In this document: one piece after another, positions 22,281 through 28,746 of the stretch
Position numbering within the stretch: the stretch's first letter is position 1
How the letters are laid out: the number at the start of each line of letters is the position of its first letter
Assembly: GCA_904501895.1 (NCBI GenBank)
Contig: CAJGCX010000007.1
Location: 1-30,916 of the forward strand
Length of the DNA: 30,916 nucleotides
Direction of reading: 5' to 3'
DNA from: Clostridiaceae bacterium
GTDB taxonomy: Bacteria > Bacillota > Clostridia > Oscillospirales > Acutalibacteraceae
The notes under the pieces: generated by a model
The model's input: the letters and a program-made list of their open reading frames with translations, nothing else
What the model was told of the DNA's origin: nothing
Database searches by the model: none
Translations under genes and position numbers: made by a program

Positions 22281-22961
22281 TTACTTGATTTCACTTACAA
22301 TTCTGCTTAATTCATCAGGATTTCGTGTTGTGATATTATCAGGTGCAAATGATAGGATTTTATACATATTTTTTATGTCATCAACAGTCCAGATTGACAC
22401 TAAAAGACCTTTTTCGTGGAAAATCTTTACAAGCTTTTCTGATGCACCTGTGTACTTGAAGTTTATTCCCACAGCGCCTGCCTGCTTTACCTTGTCAACA
22501 ACTGAAAGAATGTACTTTTCGTTGTTCTTTTTCCACCATTTCACCTTAAAATTAAGGTAGTATGGAACTTTTGGACTATCTTTTTTCACTGAGTCCACAA
22601 AGCCTTCATGAACGCCTGTATAGAAAATTCTTTTTTCGATACCGTATTTCTCAGCCAACGGGTAAACCTTCCCAAGAGCATCACAGGTTTTTATATCTAC
22701 ATTCACTTTGATATTTTCAAATTTTGAAACATATTCAAATGCTTTATCAAGAGTAACCTCTCCACCGACAGGTTCGTCGTGAGATAATACAGGCTCACCG
22801 TCTTCTGCAAATCGCAAATCAAATTCCACAACAGGCGCGCCACTTTCTGCACCGGCTTTAATTGACTCTAAACTGTTCTGTACGGTTCCCATACAGCCTG
22901 TATGTGCTGTAAATGTAAAATCTTTTGGTAATTTTGTCTTTTTGTATTTATTCATTTTCAT
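22281..22961 (-). CDS. Glycerophosphodiester phosphodiesterase family protein
   Basis: Hydrolyses glycerophosphodiesters to glycerol-3-phosphate and an alcohol in typical members. The 226-residue TIM barrel shows EFDLRFAEDGEPVLSHDE (metal-binding Glu/Asp and the second catalytic His), VNVDIKTCD, VSIWTVDD and ITTRNPDEL. The first motif is divergent: AHTGCMGTVQNSL, where most family members have HRG and PENT, so the first His is kept but the Arg and Glu are not. The metal ligand usually in EIK is DIK here. No signal peptide is seen, so it is cytoplasmic. The ATG at 22961 follows AGGAAG; it has its own promoter, divergent from the B12 riboswitch. Confidence 0.85.
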   Translation of the reverse strand: MKMNKYKKTKLPKDFTFTAHTGCMGTVQNSLESIKAGAESGAPVVEFDLRFAEDGEPVLSHDEPVGGEVTLDKAFEYVSKFENIKVNVDIKTCDALGKVYPLAEKYGIEKRIFYTGVHEGFVDSVKKDSPKVPYYLNFKVKWWKKNNEKYILSVVDKVKQAGAVGINFKYTGASEKLVKIFHEKGLLVSIWTVDDIKNMYKILSFAPDNITTRNPDELSRIVSEIK

Positions 22962-22980
22962 CAACCCACTTCCTGACTAT

Positions 22981-23009
22981 ATTTTAATATTGTTTGTATC
23001 ATAAATCAA
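22981..23009 (-). promoter_or_regulatory. Sigma-A promoter for the glycerophosphodiesterase gene
   Basis: Minus strand TTGATT (23004-23009), 17 nt spacer, TAAAAT (22981-22986). Confidence 0.78.
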
Positions 23010-23010
23010 G

Positions 23011-23039
23011 TTGATTTTAAATTTATTATATGATAAAAT
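23011..23039 (+). promoter_or_regulatory. Sigma-A promoter for the B12 uptake unit
   Basis: TTGATT (23011-23016), 17 nt spacer, TAAAAT (23034-23039). It is the mirror image of the promoter on the other strand: both have the same -35 and -10 hexamers and spacer length, separated by a single base between the -35 boxes. Transcription would start just before the riboswitch. Confidence 0.83.
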
Positions 23040-23050
23040 CTTCTCCGTAA

Positions 23051-23212
23051 AGGTTCGGTATGTCGGGGAATCAGGTGAAATTCCTGAACGAGTCCGTCGC
23101 CGTAAGCAGATATGACACTTCCACTTACTGCCGCAAAGTAAGATAAGCCATTGAGCAGATGCTTGAGAAGGCGGAAATGTCACAAAGCTGCAAGTCGGAA
23201 TACCCGGTGCTG
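23051..23212 (+). ncRNA. Cobalamin riboswitch
   Basis: A leader RNA that binds a cobalamin cofactor and usually lowers expression of transport or synthesis genes. The conserved blocks appear in order: GGGGAATCAGGTGAAATTCC followed by TGAACGAGTCC (23074-23094 region), CGCCGTAAGCAG, AAGCCATTGAG with GAGAAGGCGG (23144-23175 region), and the terminal B12-box-like block AAGTCGGAATACCCGG (23192-23207). No strong terminator hairpin is seen before the gene; the ribosome site lies in a small palindrome TCCTATAAGGA (23270-23280), which points to translational control. The class is clear; the exact ends are approximate. Confidence 0.95.
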
Positions 23213-23269
23213 AAATTTTCTTTGTCACGGTAACTGATATATGGAAAAGCCTTTATGAAAAATAAAATA

Positions 23270-23280
23270 TCCTATAAGGA
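23270..23280 (+). promoter_or_regulatory. Ribosome site embedded in a small palindrome
   Basis: The Shine-Dalgarno AGGAGAG of the DUF4430 gene begins inside TCCT-ATA-AGGA. Four pairs alone are weak, but together with the riboswitch they are a candidate expression platform. Confidence 0.45.
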
Positions 23281-23290
23281 GAGAAAGACT

Positions 23291-23725
23291 ATGAATGAAA
23301 TTATTAAAAATCGTTTCCGTTCTGTTCTTTCAGTGGTGCTTATTGCGGCTATGGTACTCACTTTTGCAGGTTGCGGACAAAAGCAGGTTGAGGAAAACCC
23401 TCAAACAACACAAAATCAGCAGGAAGTTGTAGAACAAAGCTTCAAATTCCGTGTAGTTGACCTTGATGGCACTGAAAAGGAATTTGATGTAAAGTACGAC
23501 AATGAGAAAACTGTCGGTGAAGCGCTCAAAAATGAAGGTCTTATTTCAGGTGAAGAGGGTCAATACGGTCTTATGGTTAACACAGTTGACGGTCAAAAAT
23601 ACGACTACACTGCAGACGGTGCATATTGGGCATTTGAAATCAATGGTGAATACGCTATGACAGGTGTTGACTCAACACCAATCAAAGATGGTGAAGTGTA
23701 TTCATTTGTGGCAACTAAAGCATAA
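23291..23725 (+). CDS. DUF4430 (transcobalamin C-terminal-like) lipoprotein
   Basis: A 144-residue predicted surface lipoprotein. Residues 1-27 form a lipoprotein signal (VVLIAAMVLTFAGC, Cys about 27), then a Gln/Glu-rich linker, then one domain of about 95 residues with the DUF4430 pattern: FRVVDLDGTEKEFDV, ekTVGEALKNEGLI, GAYWAFEINGEYAMTGVDST and IKDGEVYSFVATK. This domain is related to the C-terminal beta-domain of transcobalamin and intrinsic factor, which covers bound B12. With the cobalamin riboswitch upstream and an ECF S-component overlapping downstream (TAATG), a role as corrinoid-capturing receptor is likely, though unproven. ATG at 23291 follows AAGGAGAG; an ATG at 23255 lies before that site. 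Confidence 0.88.
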   Translation: MNEIIKNRFRSVLSVVLIAAMVLTFAGCGQKQVEENPQTTQNQQEVVEQSFKFRVVDLDGTEKEFDVKYDNEKTVGEALKNEGLISGEEGQYGLMVNTVDGQKYDYTADGAYWAFEINGEYAMTGVDSTPIKDGEVYSFVATKA

Positions 23726-24258
23726 TGAAAAATCAGAAATATGAGAAATTAGTTGACCTTGTGGTGTTTGCCCTTCTGGGTGTCATAATGTTTGTTTCAA
23801 AATATATGACAGAAGCATTACCGAATATCCATTTTATTGGGATGCTGACAATGACCTATACCATTACATACCGTAAAAAAGCACTTATTCCGATTTATGT
23901 TTTCGTAATGCTGATAGGACTTTTTAACGGCTTCGGTCTTTGGTGGATTCCATATCTCTATATATGGACAATTCTTTGGGCAGTTACAATGCTTCTGCCA
24001 AAGAAAATGAGCACAAAAGTTGCTGTACCCGTTTATGTAATCGTTTGTGCACTCCACGGACTTTGCTATGGTACGCTTTATGCACCTGCACAAGCACTTA
24101 TGTATGGGCTTGATTTCAAGGGGATGATAGCGTGGATTGGTGCAGGACTCTATTTCGATATCTTACACGGAATAGGCAACTTCGCACTTGGATTTTTGAT
24201 TATTCCATTATCCAACACCCTGAAAAAAGCGCATAAAACAACAAACATTAACAATTAA
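23725..24258 (+). CDS. ECF transporter S-component, probable cobalamin/corrinoid uptake
   Basis: A 177-residue membrane protein with about six hydrophobic helices (LVVFALLGVIMFVSKYMTEA; LIPIYVFVMLIGLFNGFGLW; YLYIWTILWAVTMLLP; VPVYVIVCALHGLCYGTLYA) typical of ECF S-components. The substrate is inferred from the upstream B12 riboswitch and lipoprotein; a corrinoid or a precursor such as alpha-ribazole fits this context. Its ATG overlaps the lipoprotein stop by one base and has no Shine-Dalgarno of its own, so it is translated by coupling and falls under the same control. The EcfA/EcfT energising module is elsewhere. A strong terminator follows. Confidence 0.86.
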   Translation: MKNQKYEKLVDLVVFALLGVIMFVSKYMTEALPNIHFIGMLTMTYTITYRKKALIPIYVFVMLIGLFNGFGLWWIPYLYIWTILWAVTMLLPKKMSTKVAVPVYVIVCALHGLCYGTLYAPAQALMYGLDFKGMIAWIGAGLYFDILHGIGNFALGFLIIPLSNTLKKAHKTTNINN

Positions 24259-24268
24259 AATCAGAAAT

Positions 24269-24305
24269 GACGATGGAAGAGAAATCGACCATCGTCGTTT
24301 TTTCT
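24269..24305 (+). terminator. Intrinsic terminator of the B12 uptake unit
   Basis: GACGATGG pairs with CCATCGTC around a 12 nt loop, followed by GTTTTTTTC; 10 nt after the stop codon. Confidence 0.92.
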
Positions 24306-24355
24306 TTATATTCGCAGAAATAAATGTAAAACATCTTTAATTTTTATAATCGGTG

Positions 24356-24364
24356 TGATACAAT
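24356..24364 (+). promoter_or_regulatory. Extended -10 promoter for the MFS transporter
   Basis: TGATACAAT gives an extended -10 (TGn plus TACAAT at 24359-24364). The hexamer 17 nt upstream, TTTAAT, is a poor -35 box. The leader is about 15 nt and contains the GAGGTGG ribosome site. Confidence 0.6.
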
Positions 24365-24384
24365 ATTTTATGAGGTGGATATAT

Positions 24385-25821
24385 ATGAAAACAAATCGGA
24401 TTTCTCCTGAAAAGCTTCGAAAAAAACAGCTTAATAAGGAAAAGGAACTCAAATATTGGGAAAAGCAAAAGGCAAGACCAAAGGGAAAGACATATTTCTG
24501 GTATCTTGTGTTGATTATTGCGCTTATTTATGCAGTTGATGAAATTGCTTCGCAAATCAATTCTCTTATGCAGACAGAAATTGCAAATGACTTTATTCAG
24601 AGTGAAAGCTCCGTTACAATTCTCAATCTTCTGAATGTTGTTGCAATACCATTTCAGATTTTAGGTATTCTTTACAGACCGTTAGCTGACCGTTTTGGCA
24701 GAAAGACATTTCTTATTATCAACACCTTTGGTATGGCACTTGCATTGTTCGTGATTTTCCTTTCACAGAATGTAGTTATGTACTTTATCGGTGCTTGTAT
24801 GATTTTATTCTTTGTGCCACACGATATGCACGTTGTGTATATTATGGAAACTGCACCAAGCAAGAGTCGTGCTATTACATATTCCGTTGTGAAATTCTTT
24901 GCAAATATGGCAGTTATGTTAGTGCCTCTTCTTCGTAGATGGTTAATGGCATCTGCCGGTGAATGGCGTAATGTTTACGTAATCCCTGCTATTGTGGGCA
25001 TTGTTGTTTCACTCATTGCTCTTCTCTGTGCAAGAGAAACTGACGCATTTATTGATTCAAGAATCCGTTATCTCAGTATGACTGAGGAAGAAATTCAGGC
25101 TGAAAAACAACGAAAATCAGCACAGGATTCTCAGGGCGGACTTGTTGACGCTCTTAAATTCGGTTTCAGCCATAAACAGCTTCGTTGGGTATTTATCTGC
25201 TTTGCACTTGCAGGTATCGGTGTTGTAGGCAGTATGAATTATCAGGCTATTCTTTCTCACGGATACGCTATGAGTGTTTACGGTAATAATGCAAAAGAAT
25301 TCCTTGACCTTGTCAGCGTTAAAGAGGTAAGTCAGGCACTCACACTCTATCCTATCGGTATGGCACTTTCACAGGTTATTATGGGCTTTATCTCTGACAA
25401 AAAAGGCAGAAAGACAGCGGCAATTACCGTTGCAACAAACTGTATTGTAAGCTTTGTTGTTTTTGCAGTAGGCTCAAAAATGAATCTTAATCCATCATTT
25501 GTAGGCTTCTTCTGTGGTGCGTTTGTAGGTAGCTATTATTCAACAAACGACATCCTTATTATGATGGCGAGCGAATCTGCACCAACAAATCTTCGTTCAT
25601 CTGCAACATCGGCACAGACTGTTGTGGGCTTTATCGGATATGCAATAGGCTTTATTACAAACACAATTCTCGCACTCATTTTTGGTGACGGTGTTATCGG
25701 TACAGTTGCACTTTGCTTACTTGTACCAAGCTTCGTTGCAACACTTATTGCTCTCGTTAAAAAGACCCACGACACAAAGGGCATTGACCTTGATAAGGTT
25801 ACAGGAACAGAATGGGATTAA
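24385..25821 (+). CDS. Major facilitator superfamily transporter
   Basis: A 478-residue secondary transporter with about 12 membrane helices in two halves. The MFS loop motif is seen as PLADRFGRKTF after helix 2 and again as GFISDKKGRKT after helix 8. The first 35 residues are strongly basic and charged (EKLRKKQLNKEKELKYWEKQ) and form a cytoplasmic extension longer than usual. The substrate is unknown. The ATG at 24385 follows GAGGTGG at six bases; an in-frame ATG at 24355 precedes the site and is rejected. It is monocistronic between the B12 unit and galT. Confidence 0.88.
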   Translation: MKTNRISPEKLRKKQLNKEKELKYWEKQKARPKGKTYFWYLVLIIALIYAVDEIASQINSLMQTEIANDFIQSESSVTILNLLNVVAIPFQILGILYRPLADRFGRKTFLIINTFGMALALFVIFLSQNVVMYFIGACMILFFVPHDMHVVYIMETAPSKSRAITYSVVKFFANMAVMLVPLLRRWLMASAGEWRNVYVIPAIVGIVVSLIALLCARETDAFIDSRIRYLSMTEEEIQAEKQRKSAQDSQGGLVDALKFGFSHKQLRWVFICFALAGIGVVGSMNYQAILSHGYAMSVYGNNAKEFLDLVSVKEVSQALTLYPIGMALSQVIMGFISDKKGRKTAAITVATNCIVSFVVFAVGSKMNLNPSFVGFFCGAFVGSYYSTNDILIMMASESAPTNLRSSATSAQTVVGFIGYAIGFITNTILALIFGDGVIGTVALCLLVPSFVATLIALVKKTHDTKGIDLDKVTGTEWD

Positions 25822-25843
25822 AATAGAATATAATAAAAACATC

Positions 25844-25877
25844 AAAAGGAGAATGATTTTACTCATTCTCCTTTTTT
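25844..25877. terminator. Bidirectional terminator between the MFS transporter and galT
   Basis: AAAAGGAGAATGA pairs with TCATTCTCCTTTT (13 bp) around TTTTAC. T-runs lie on both sides (TTTTTT on plus; TTTTGATGTTTTTATT on minus), so it can end both convergent genes. Confidence 0.92.
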
Positions 25878-25892
25878 GATTATAATATGAAA

Positions 25893-27389
25893 TTATTTTA
25901 CGCTTGCGATAAATTTCTTAAACTGTGCTTTGCCCTCTTCATTTCTGTCAAACACGCCACACTGTCCGAGAATTGCAGTAAACACAAGACCGATTTCGTC
26001 CTCAATGATTTTATCAATGTTGTTTTCATTGATTTCGTCATATTTTGCCTTGATTTTCATTGTCCAGTCGTAATGCTTTGCGATTCTTTCATCAGCCTTA
26101 ATATCCTTGTTTTCAAGGATAGCATCCTTAAGGATTGCCATTTCTGTTTTAAGACGAGATGGTAAAACTGCAAGACCCATAACCTCAATAAGGCCGATAT
26201 TTTCCTTTTTGATGTTATGATATTCAGGATGTGGGTGATAGAAACCATCAGGATATTCTTCAGTAGTAATATTGTTACGAAGAACAAGGTCGATTTCGTA
26301 TTTGCCATTTACAAATCTTGTAATTGGTGTGATTGTGTTGTGAATTACACCGTCATCAGTTTTAGCAATAATAAATGCTTCATCGTCAGAATATTCACGC
26401 CATGTTGCAAGAATTTTACCTGCAAGAGTGCAGATTCTGTCAGTGTCATCACCCTGAAGACGGATAACTGACATAGGCCATTTAACGATACCTGCTGTTA
26501 CATCCTCAAAGCCTTCAAATGTTACATATTCTTCGATTGGTGCTTTTGCCATTGCAAATTCATAACGACCACCCTGGAAATGCTCGTGAGTGAGAATTGA
26601 ACCACCTGAAATTGGTAAATCAGAGTTTGAGCCGATGAAATAATGTGGGAATTGCTTAACAAAATCAAAAAGTCTTCTGAAATTCTTTTCACAAACCTGC
26701 ATTGGCTTATGGCACTCATCAAAAACGATACAATGCTCGTTATAGTAAACGTAAGGTGAATACTGAAGGAATGCGTTTACACCGTCAAGGCAGATTGGAA
26801 TAACTCTGTGATTCTGACGAGCTGGGTGATTAACTCTACCTGCATAGCCTTCATTTTCCTTACAAAGCATACACTTAGGATATGAGCTCTGCTCCATTTT
26901 TGTTGCAGCAGCAATAGCCTTAGGGTCTTTTTCAGGCTTTGCAAGGTTGATTGTAATATCAATATCACCATATTCTGTGCTTGTTACCCATTTAACATCA
27001 TTCTTAATTCTGTATTCACGGATATAGTCAGATTTACGTGCAAGGTGGTAGTAATAATCAGTTGCGTCCTCAGGTGAGTCCTCATACTTTTCCTTGAAAG
27101 TCTTAATAACCTCTGATGGTCTTGGAGTAAGCACAGCCATTACCTTTGTATCAAACAAATCCTTATATACAACAGAATCCTCACAAAGACCCTTTTCAAC
27201 TGCATAGTCAAGAATTACTTTAAGAATTTCTTCAAGGTCCATATTCTTCACTTCTGCATCAGTTTCCATACTGTCCATACAGAGAATTTCAAGAATTCGG
27301 TTAACAGCCCAGACTCTGTCTTCATTTTCTATAAGCTTTTCTCGTACACCGTAGTCAACGAGAGAATTTATAGCTTCATAAATATTCAT
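25893..27389 (-). CDS. galT: UDP-glucose--hexose-1-phosphate uridylyltransferase, class II
   Basis: Leloir-pathway enzyme exchanging UMP between UDP-glucose and galactose-1-phosphate. The 498-residue length and YPKCMLCKENEGYAGRVNHP motif mark the class II enzymes of Firmicutes and bifidobacteria rather than the 350-residue E. coli type. ILTHEHFQGGRYEFAM holds the His/Gln active-site motif, and NHRVIPICLDG and DECHKPM are also family segments. The ATG at 27389 follows GGGGTG at six bases; a GTG at 27398 is part of the ribosome site itself. No galK or galE is adjacent. The promoter at 27431-27458 is divergent from the second cysteine synthase. Confidence 0.94.
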   Translation of the reverse strand: MNIYEAINSLVDYGVREKLIENEDRVWAVNRILEILCMDSMETDAEVKNMDLEEILKVILDYAVEKGLCEDSVVYKDLFDTKVMAVLTPRPSEVIKTFKEKYEDSPEDATDYYYHLARKSDYIREYRIKNDVKWVTSTEYGDIDITINLAKPEKDPKAIAAATKMEQSSYPKCMLCKENEGYAGRVNHPARQNHRVIPICLDGVNAFLQYSPYVYYNEHCIVFDECHKPMQVCEKNFRRLFDFVKQFPHYFIGSNSDLPISGGSILTHEHFQGGRYEFAMAKAPIEEYVTFEGFEDVTAGIVKWPMSVIRLQGDDTDRICTLAGKILATWREYSDDEAFIIAKTDDGVIHNTITPITRFVNGKYEIDLVLRNNITTEEYPDGFYHPHPEYHNIKKENIGLIEVMGLAVLPSRLKTEMAILKDAILENKDIKADERIAKHYDWTMKIKAKYDEINENNIDKIIEDEIGLVFTAILGQCGVFDRNEEGKAQFKKFIASVK

Positions 27390-27430
27390 CAAAAACACCC
27401 CATTGTAAATTTAATGATTGTTCATTTTAT

Positions 27431-27458
27431 ATTATAAATGAAAATGATAAGTTTTCAA
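27431..27458 (-). promoter_or_regulatory. Sigma-A promoter for galT
   Basis: Minus strand TTGAAA (27453-27458), 16 nt spacer, TATAAT (27431-27436). Confidence 0.82.
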
Positions 27459-27476
27459 GACATTTTTATAAATATG

Positions 27477-27505
27477 TTGAATATTTTTTTGAGTTGTGAT
27501 AATAT
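27477..27505 (+). promoter_or_regulatory. Promoter for the second cysteine synthase
   Basis: TTGAAT (27477-27482), 17 nt spacer, TAATAT (27500-27505) with an upstream TGn that makes it an extended -10. It excludes the long in-frame N-terminal extension beginning at 27438. Confidence 0.75.
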
Positions 27506-27533
27506 ATTAAGGTTGCAAATGAGGTGCATAAAT

Positions 27534-28463
27534 ATGGTATATAATAATATATTGGAAGCAATCGGTCACACTCCTATGGTCCGTCTTAACAGAATGGTTG
27601 ACGAGGACAGTGCCGAGGTGCTTGTAAAATACGAAGGTCTTAACGTTGGTGGTTCAATTAAAACAAGAACTGCTTACAATATGATTACTGATGCTGAAAA
27701 GAAAGGCATTATCAATAAGGATACAATTATCGTTGAGCCAACAAGTGGTAATCAAGGCATCGGCCTTGCACTTATCGGTGCAGTTAAGGGCTATAAAACT
27801 GTGATTATTATGCCTGACTCTGTCAGTGAAGAAAGAAGAAAGCTTGTTAATCACTATGGTGCTGAGGTTGTGCTTATTCACGATGACGGTGATATAGGTA
27901 AATGTATTGACGATTGTCTTCAGACTGCTATGAATATGCAGAAGGAAAATCCTAACGTGTATATTCCACAGCAATTTACAAATCCTAAAAATCCTGAGGT
28001 ACATAAGCATCACACAGGCCTTGAAATTCTTGAACAGGTTGCAGGTGATATTCACGGCTTCTGTTCAGGTATCGGCACAGGTGGTACACTCAGTGGTATC
28101 GGTGAGGTTTTACAAAGACAGTATCCTGACATTGAAATATGGGCTGTTGAGCCTGAAAACGCTGCAATTCTTGCAGGTGGCACAATCGGAACTCATATTC
28201 AGATGGGTATTGGTGACGGTCTTATTCCTGACAACCTTAATCAGAATATTTACAGTGATATTTATATCGTTACTGACGAAGAAGCATTACAGACTGCAAA
28301 GAATTTAGCACGACTTGAGGGTATTATGTGCGGTATTTCAAGTGGTACAAACGTTGCTGCTGCACTTAAGCTTGCTAAAAAGCTCGGTAAGGGTAAAACA
28401 GTTGTTACTGTTCTTCCTGATACAGCAGAAAGATATTTCAGCACACCTTTGTTTAATGACTAA
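27534..28463 (+). CDS. Cysteine synthase family PLP enzyme, divergent paralogue
   Basis: A 309-residue fold-type II PLP enzyme of the cysteine synthase family. NILEAIGHTPMVRLNRM opens the protein; the PLP lysine is in NVGGSIKTRTAYNM rather than the usual NPAGSVKDR; TSGNQGIGLAL, GIGTGGTLSGIG and GISSGTNVAA are the substrate, phosphate and ring-contact loops. Thr-Arg in place of Asp-Arg after the lysine and Gln for Thr in the substrate loop separate it from the cysK at 10066, so another donor or acceptor is possible. ATG at 27534 follows GAGGTG; residues that could be read upstream from 27438 overlap the promoter. It may be co-transcribed with the tRNA 19 nt downstream. Confidence 0.88.
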   Translation: MVYNNILEAIGHTPMVRLNRMVDEDSAEVLVKYEGLNVGGSIKTRTAYNMITDAEKKGIINKDTIIVEPTSGNQGIGLALIGAVKGYKTVIIMPDSVSEERRKLVNHYGAEVVLIHDDGDIGKCIDDCLQTAMNMQKENPNVYIPQQFTNPKNPEVHKHHTGLEILEQVAGDIHGFCSGIGTGGTLSGIGEVLQRQYPDIEIWAVEPENAAILAGGTIGTHIQMGIGDGLIPDNLNQNIYSDIYIVTDEEALQTAKNLARLEGIMCGISSGTNVAAALKLAKKLGKGKTVVTVLPDTAERYFSTPLFND

Positions 28464-28482
28464 TCATAAAAATTAAATAACT

Positions 28483-28559
28483 GCGCCTGTAGCTCAGTTG
28501 GATAGAGCGTCAGACTCCGACTCTGAAGGCCGCTGGTTCGATTCCAGTCAGGTGTGCCA
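28483..28559 (+). tRNA. tRNA-Arg (anticodon CCG)
   Basis: A complete 77 nt cloverleaf with encoded CCA. Acceptor GCGCCTG pairs with CAGGTGT (two G-U), D-arm AGCTCAGTTGGATAGAGC-like, anticodon stem TCAGA/TCTGA with loop CTCCGAC (anticodon 28517-28519), and T-arm GCTGG-TTCGATT-CCAGT. It reads CGG codons. It starts 19 nt after the cysteine synthase stop with no terminator between and no convincing promoter of its own. Confidence 0.96.
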
Positions 28560-28562
28560 AAA

Positions 28563-28590
28563 AAAGACGATTTTAAGAATCGTCTTTTTT
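28563..28590 (+). terminator. Intrinsic terminator after tRNA-Arg
   Basis: AAAGACGATT pairs with AATCGTCTTT around a 5 nt loop, followed by a T-run; it starts four bases after the CCA end. Confidence 0.93.
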
Positions 28591-28675
28591 AACAAAACAA
28601 TCCTCATGGATTTGTTTTATTGCACAATCGCAGATTACTTCACATTACATCGCAATATTTCATTAAAAAAATTCA

Positions 28676-28713
28676 ACGGAGAGTGGAAATCAAATTCCAT
28701 TCTCCGTTTTTTG
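28676..28713. terminator. Second hairpin terminator, probably for hydF
   Basis: ACGGAGAGTGGAA pairs with TTCCATTCTCCGT (one G-U) around ATCAAA. The minus-strand product is followed by TGAATTTTTTTAATG and lies about 40 nt after the hydF stop; on plus it is followed by TTTTTTG. The rest of 28591-28746 holds nothing recognisable. Confidence 0.8.
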
Positions 28714-28746
28714 TTTGTGTATATGATTTTCGTTATGAATGATAAA

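Noticed and set aside
28483..28746. Integration site of a mobile element at tRNA-Arg
   Set aside because: The tRNA 3' end is followed by a terminator and hydF; no integrase, repeated tRNA fragment or foreign cargo is visible.
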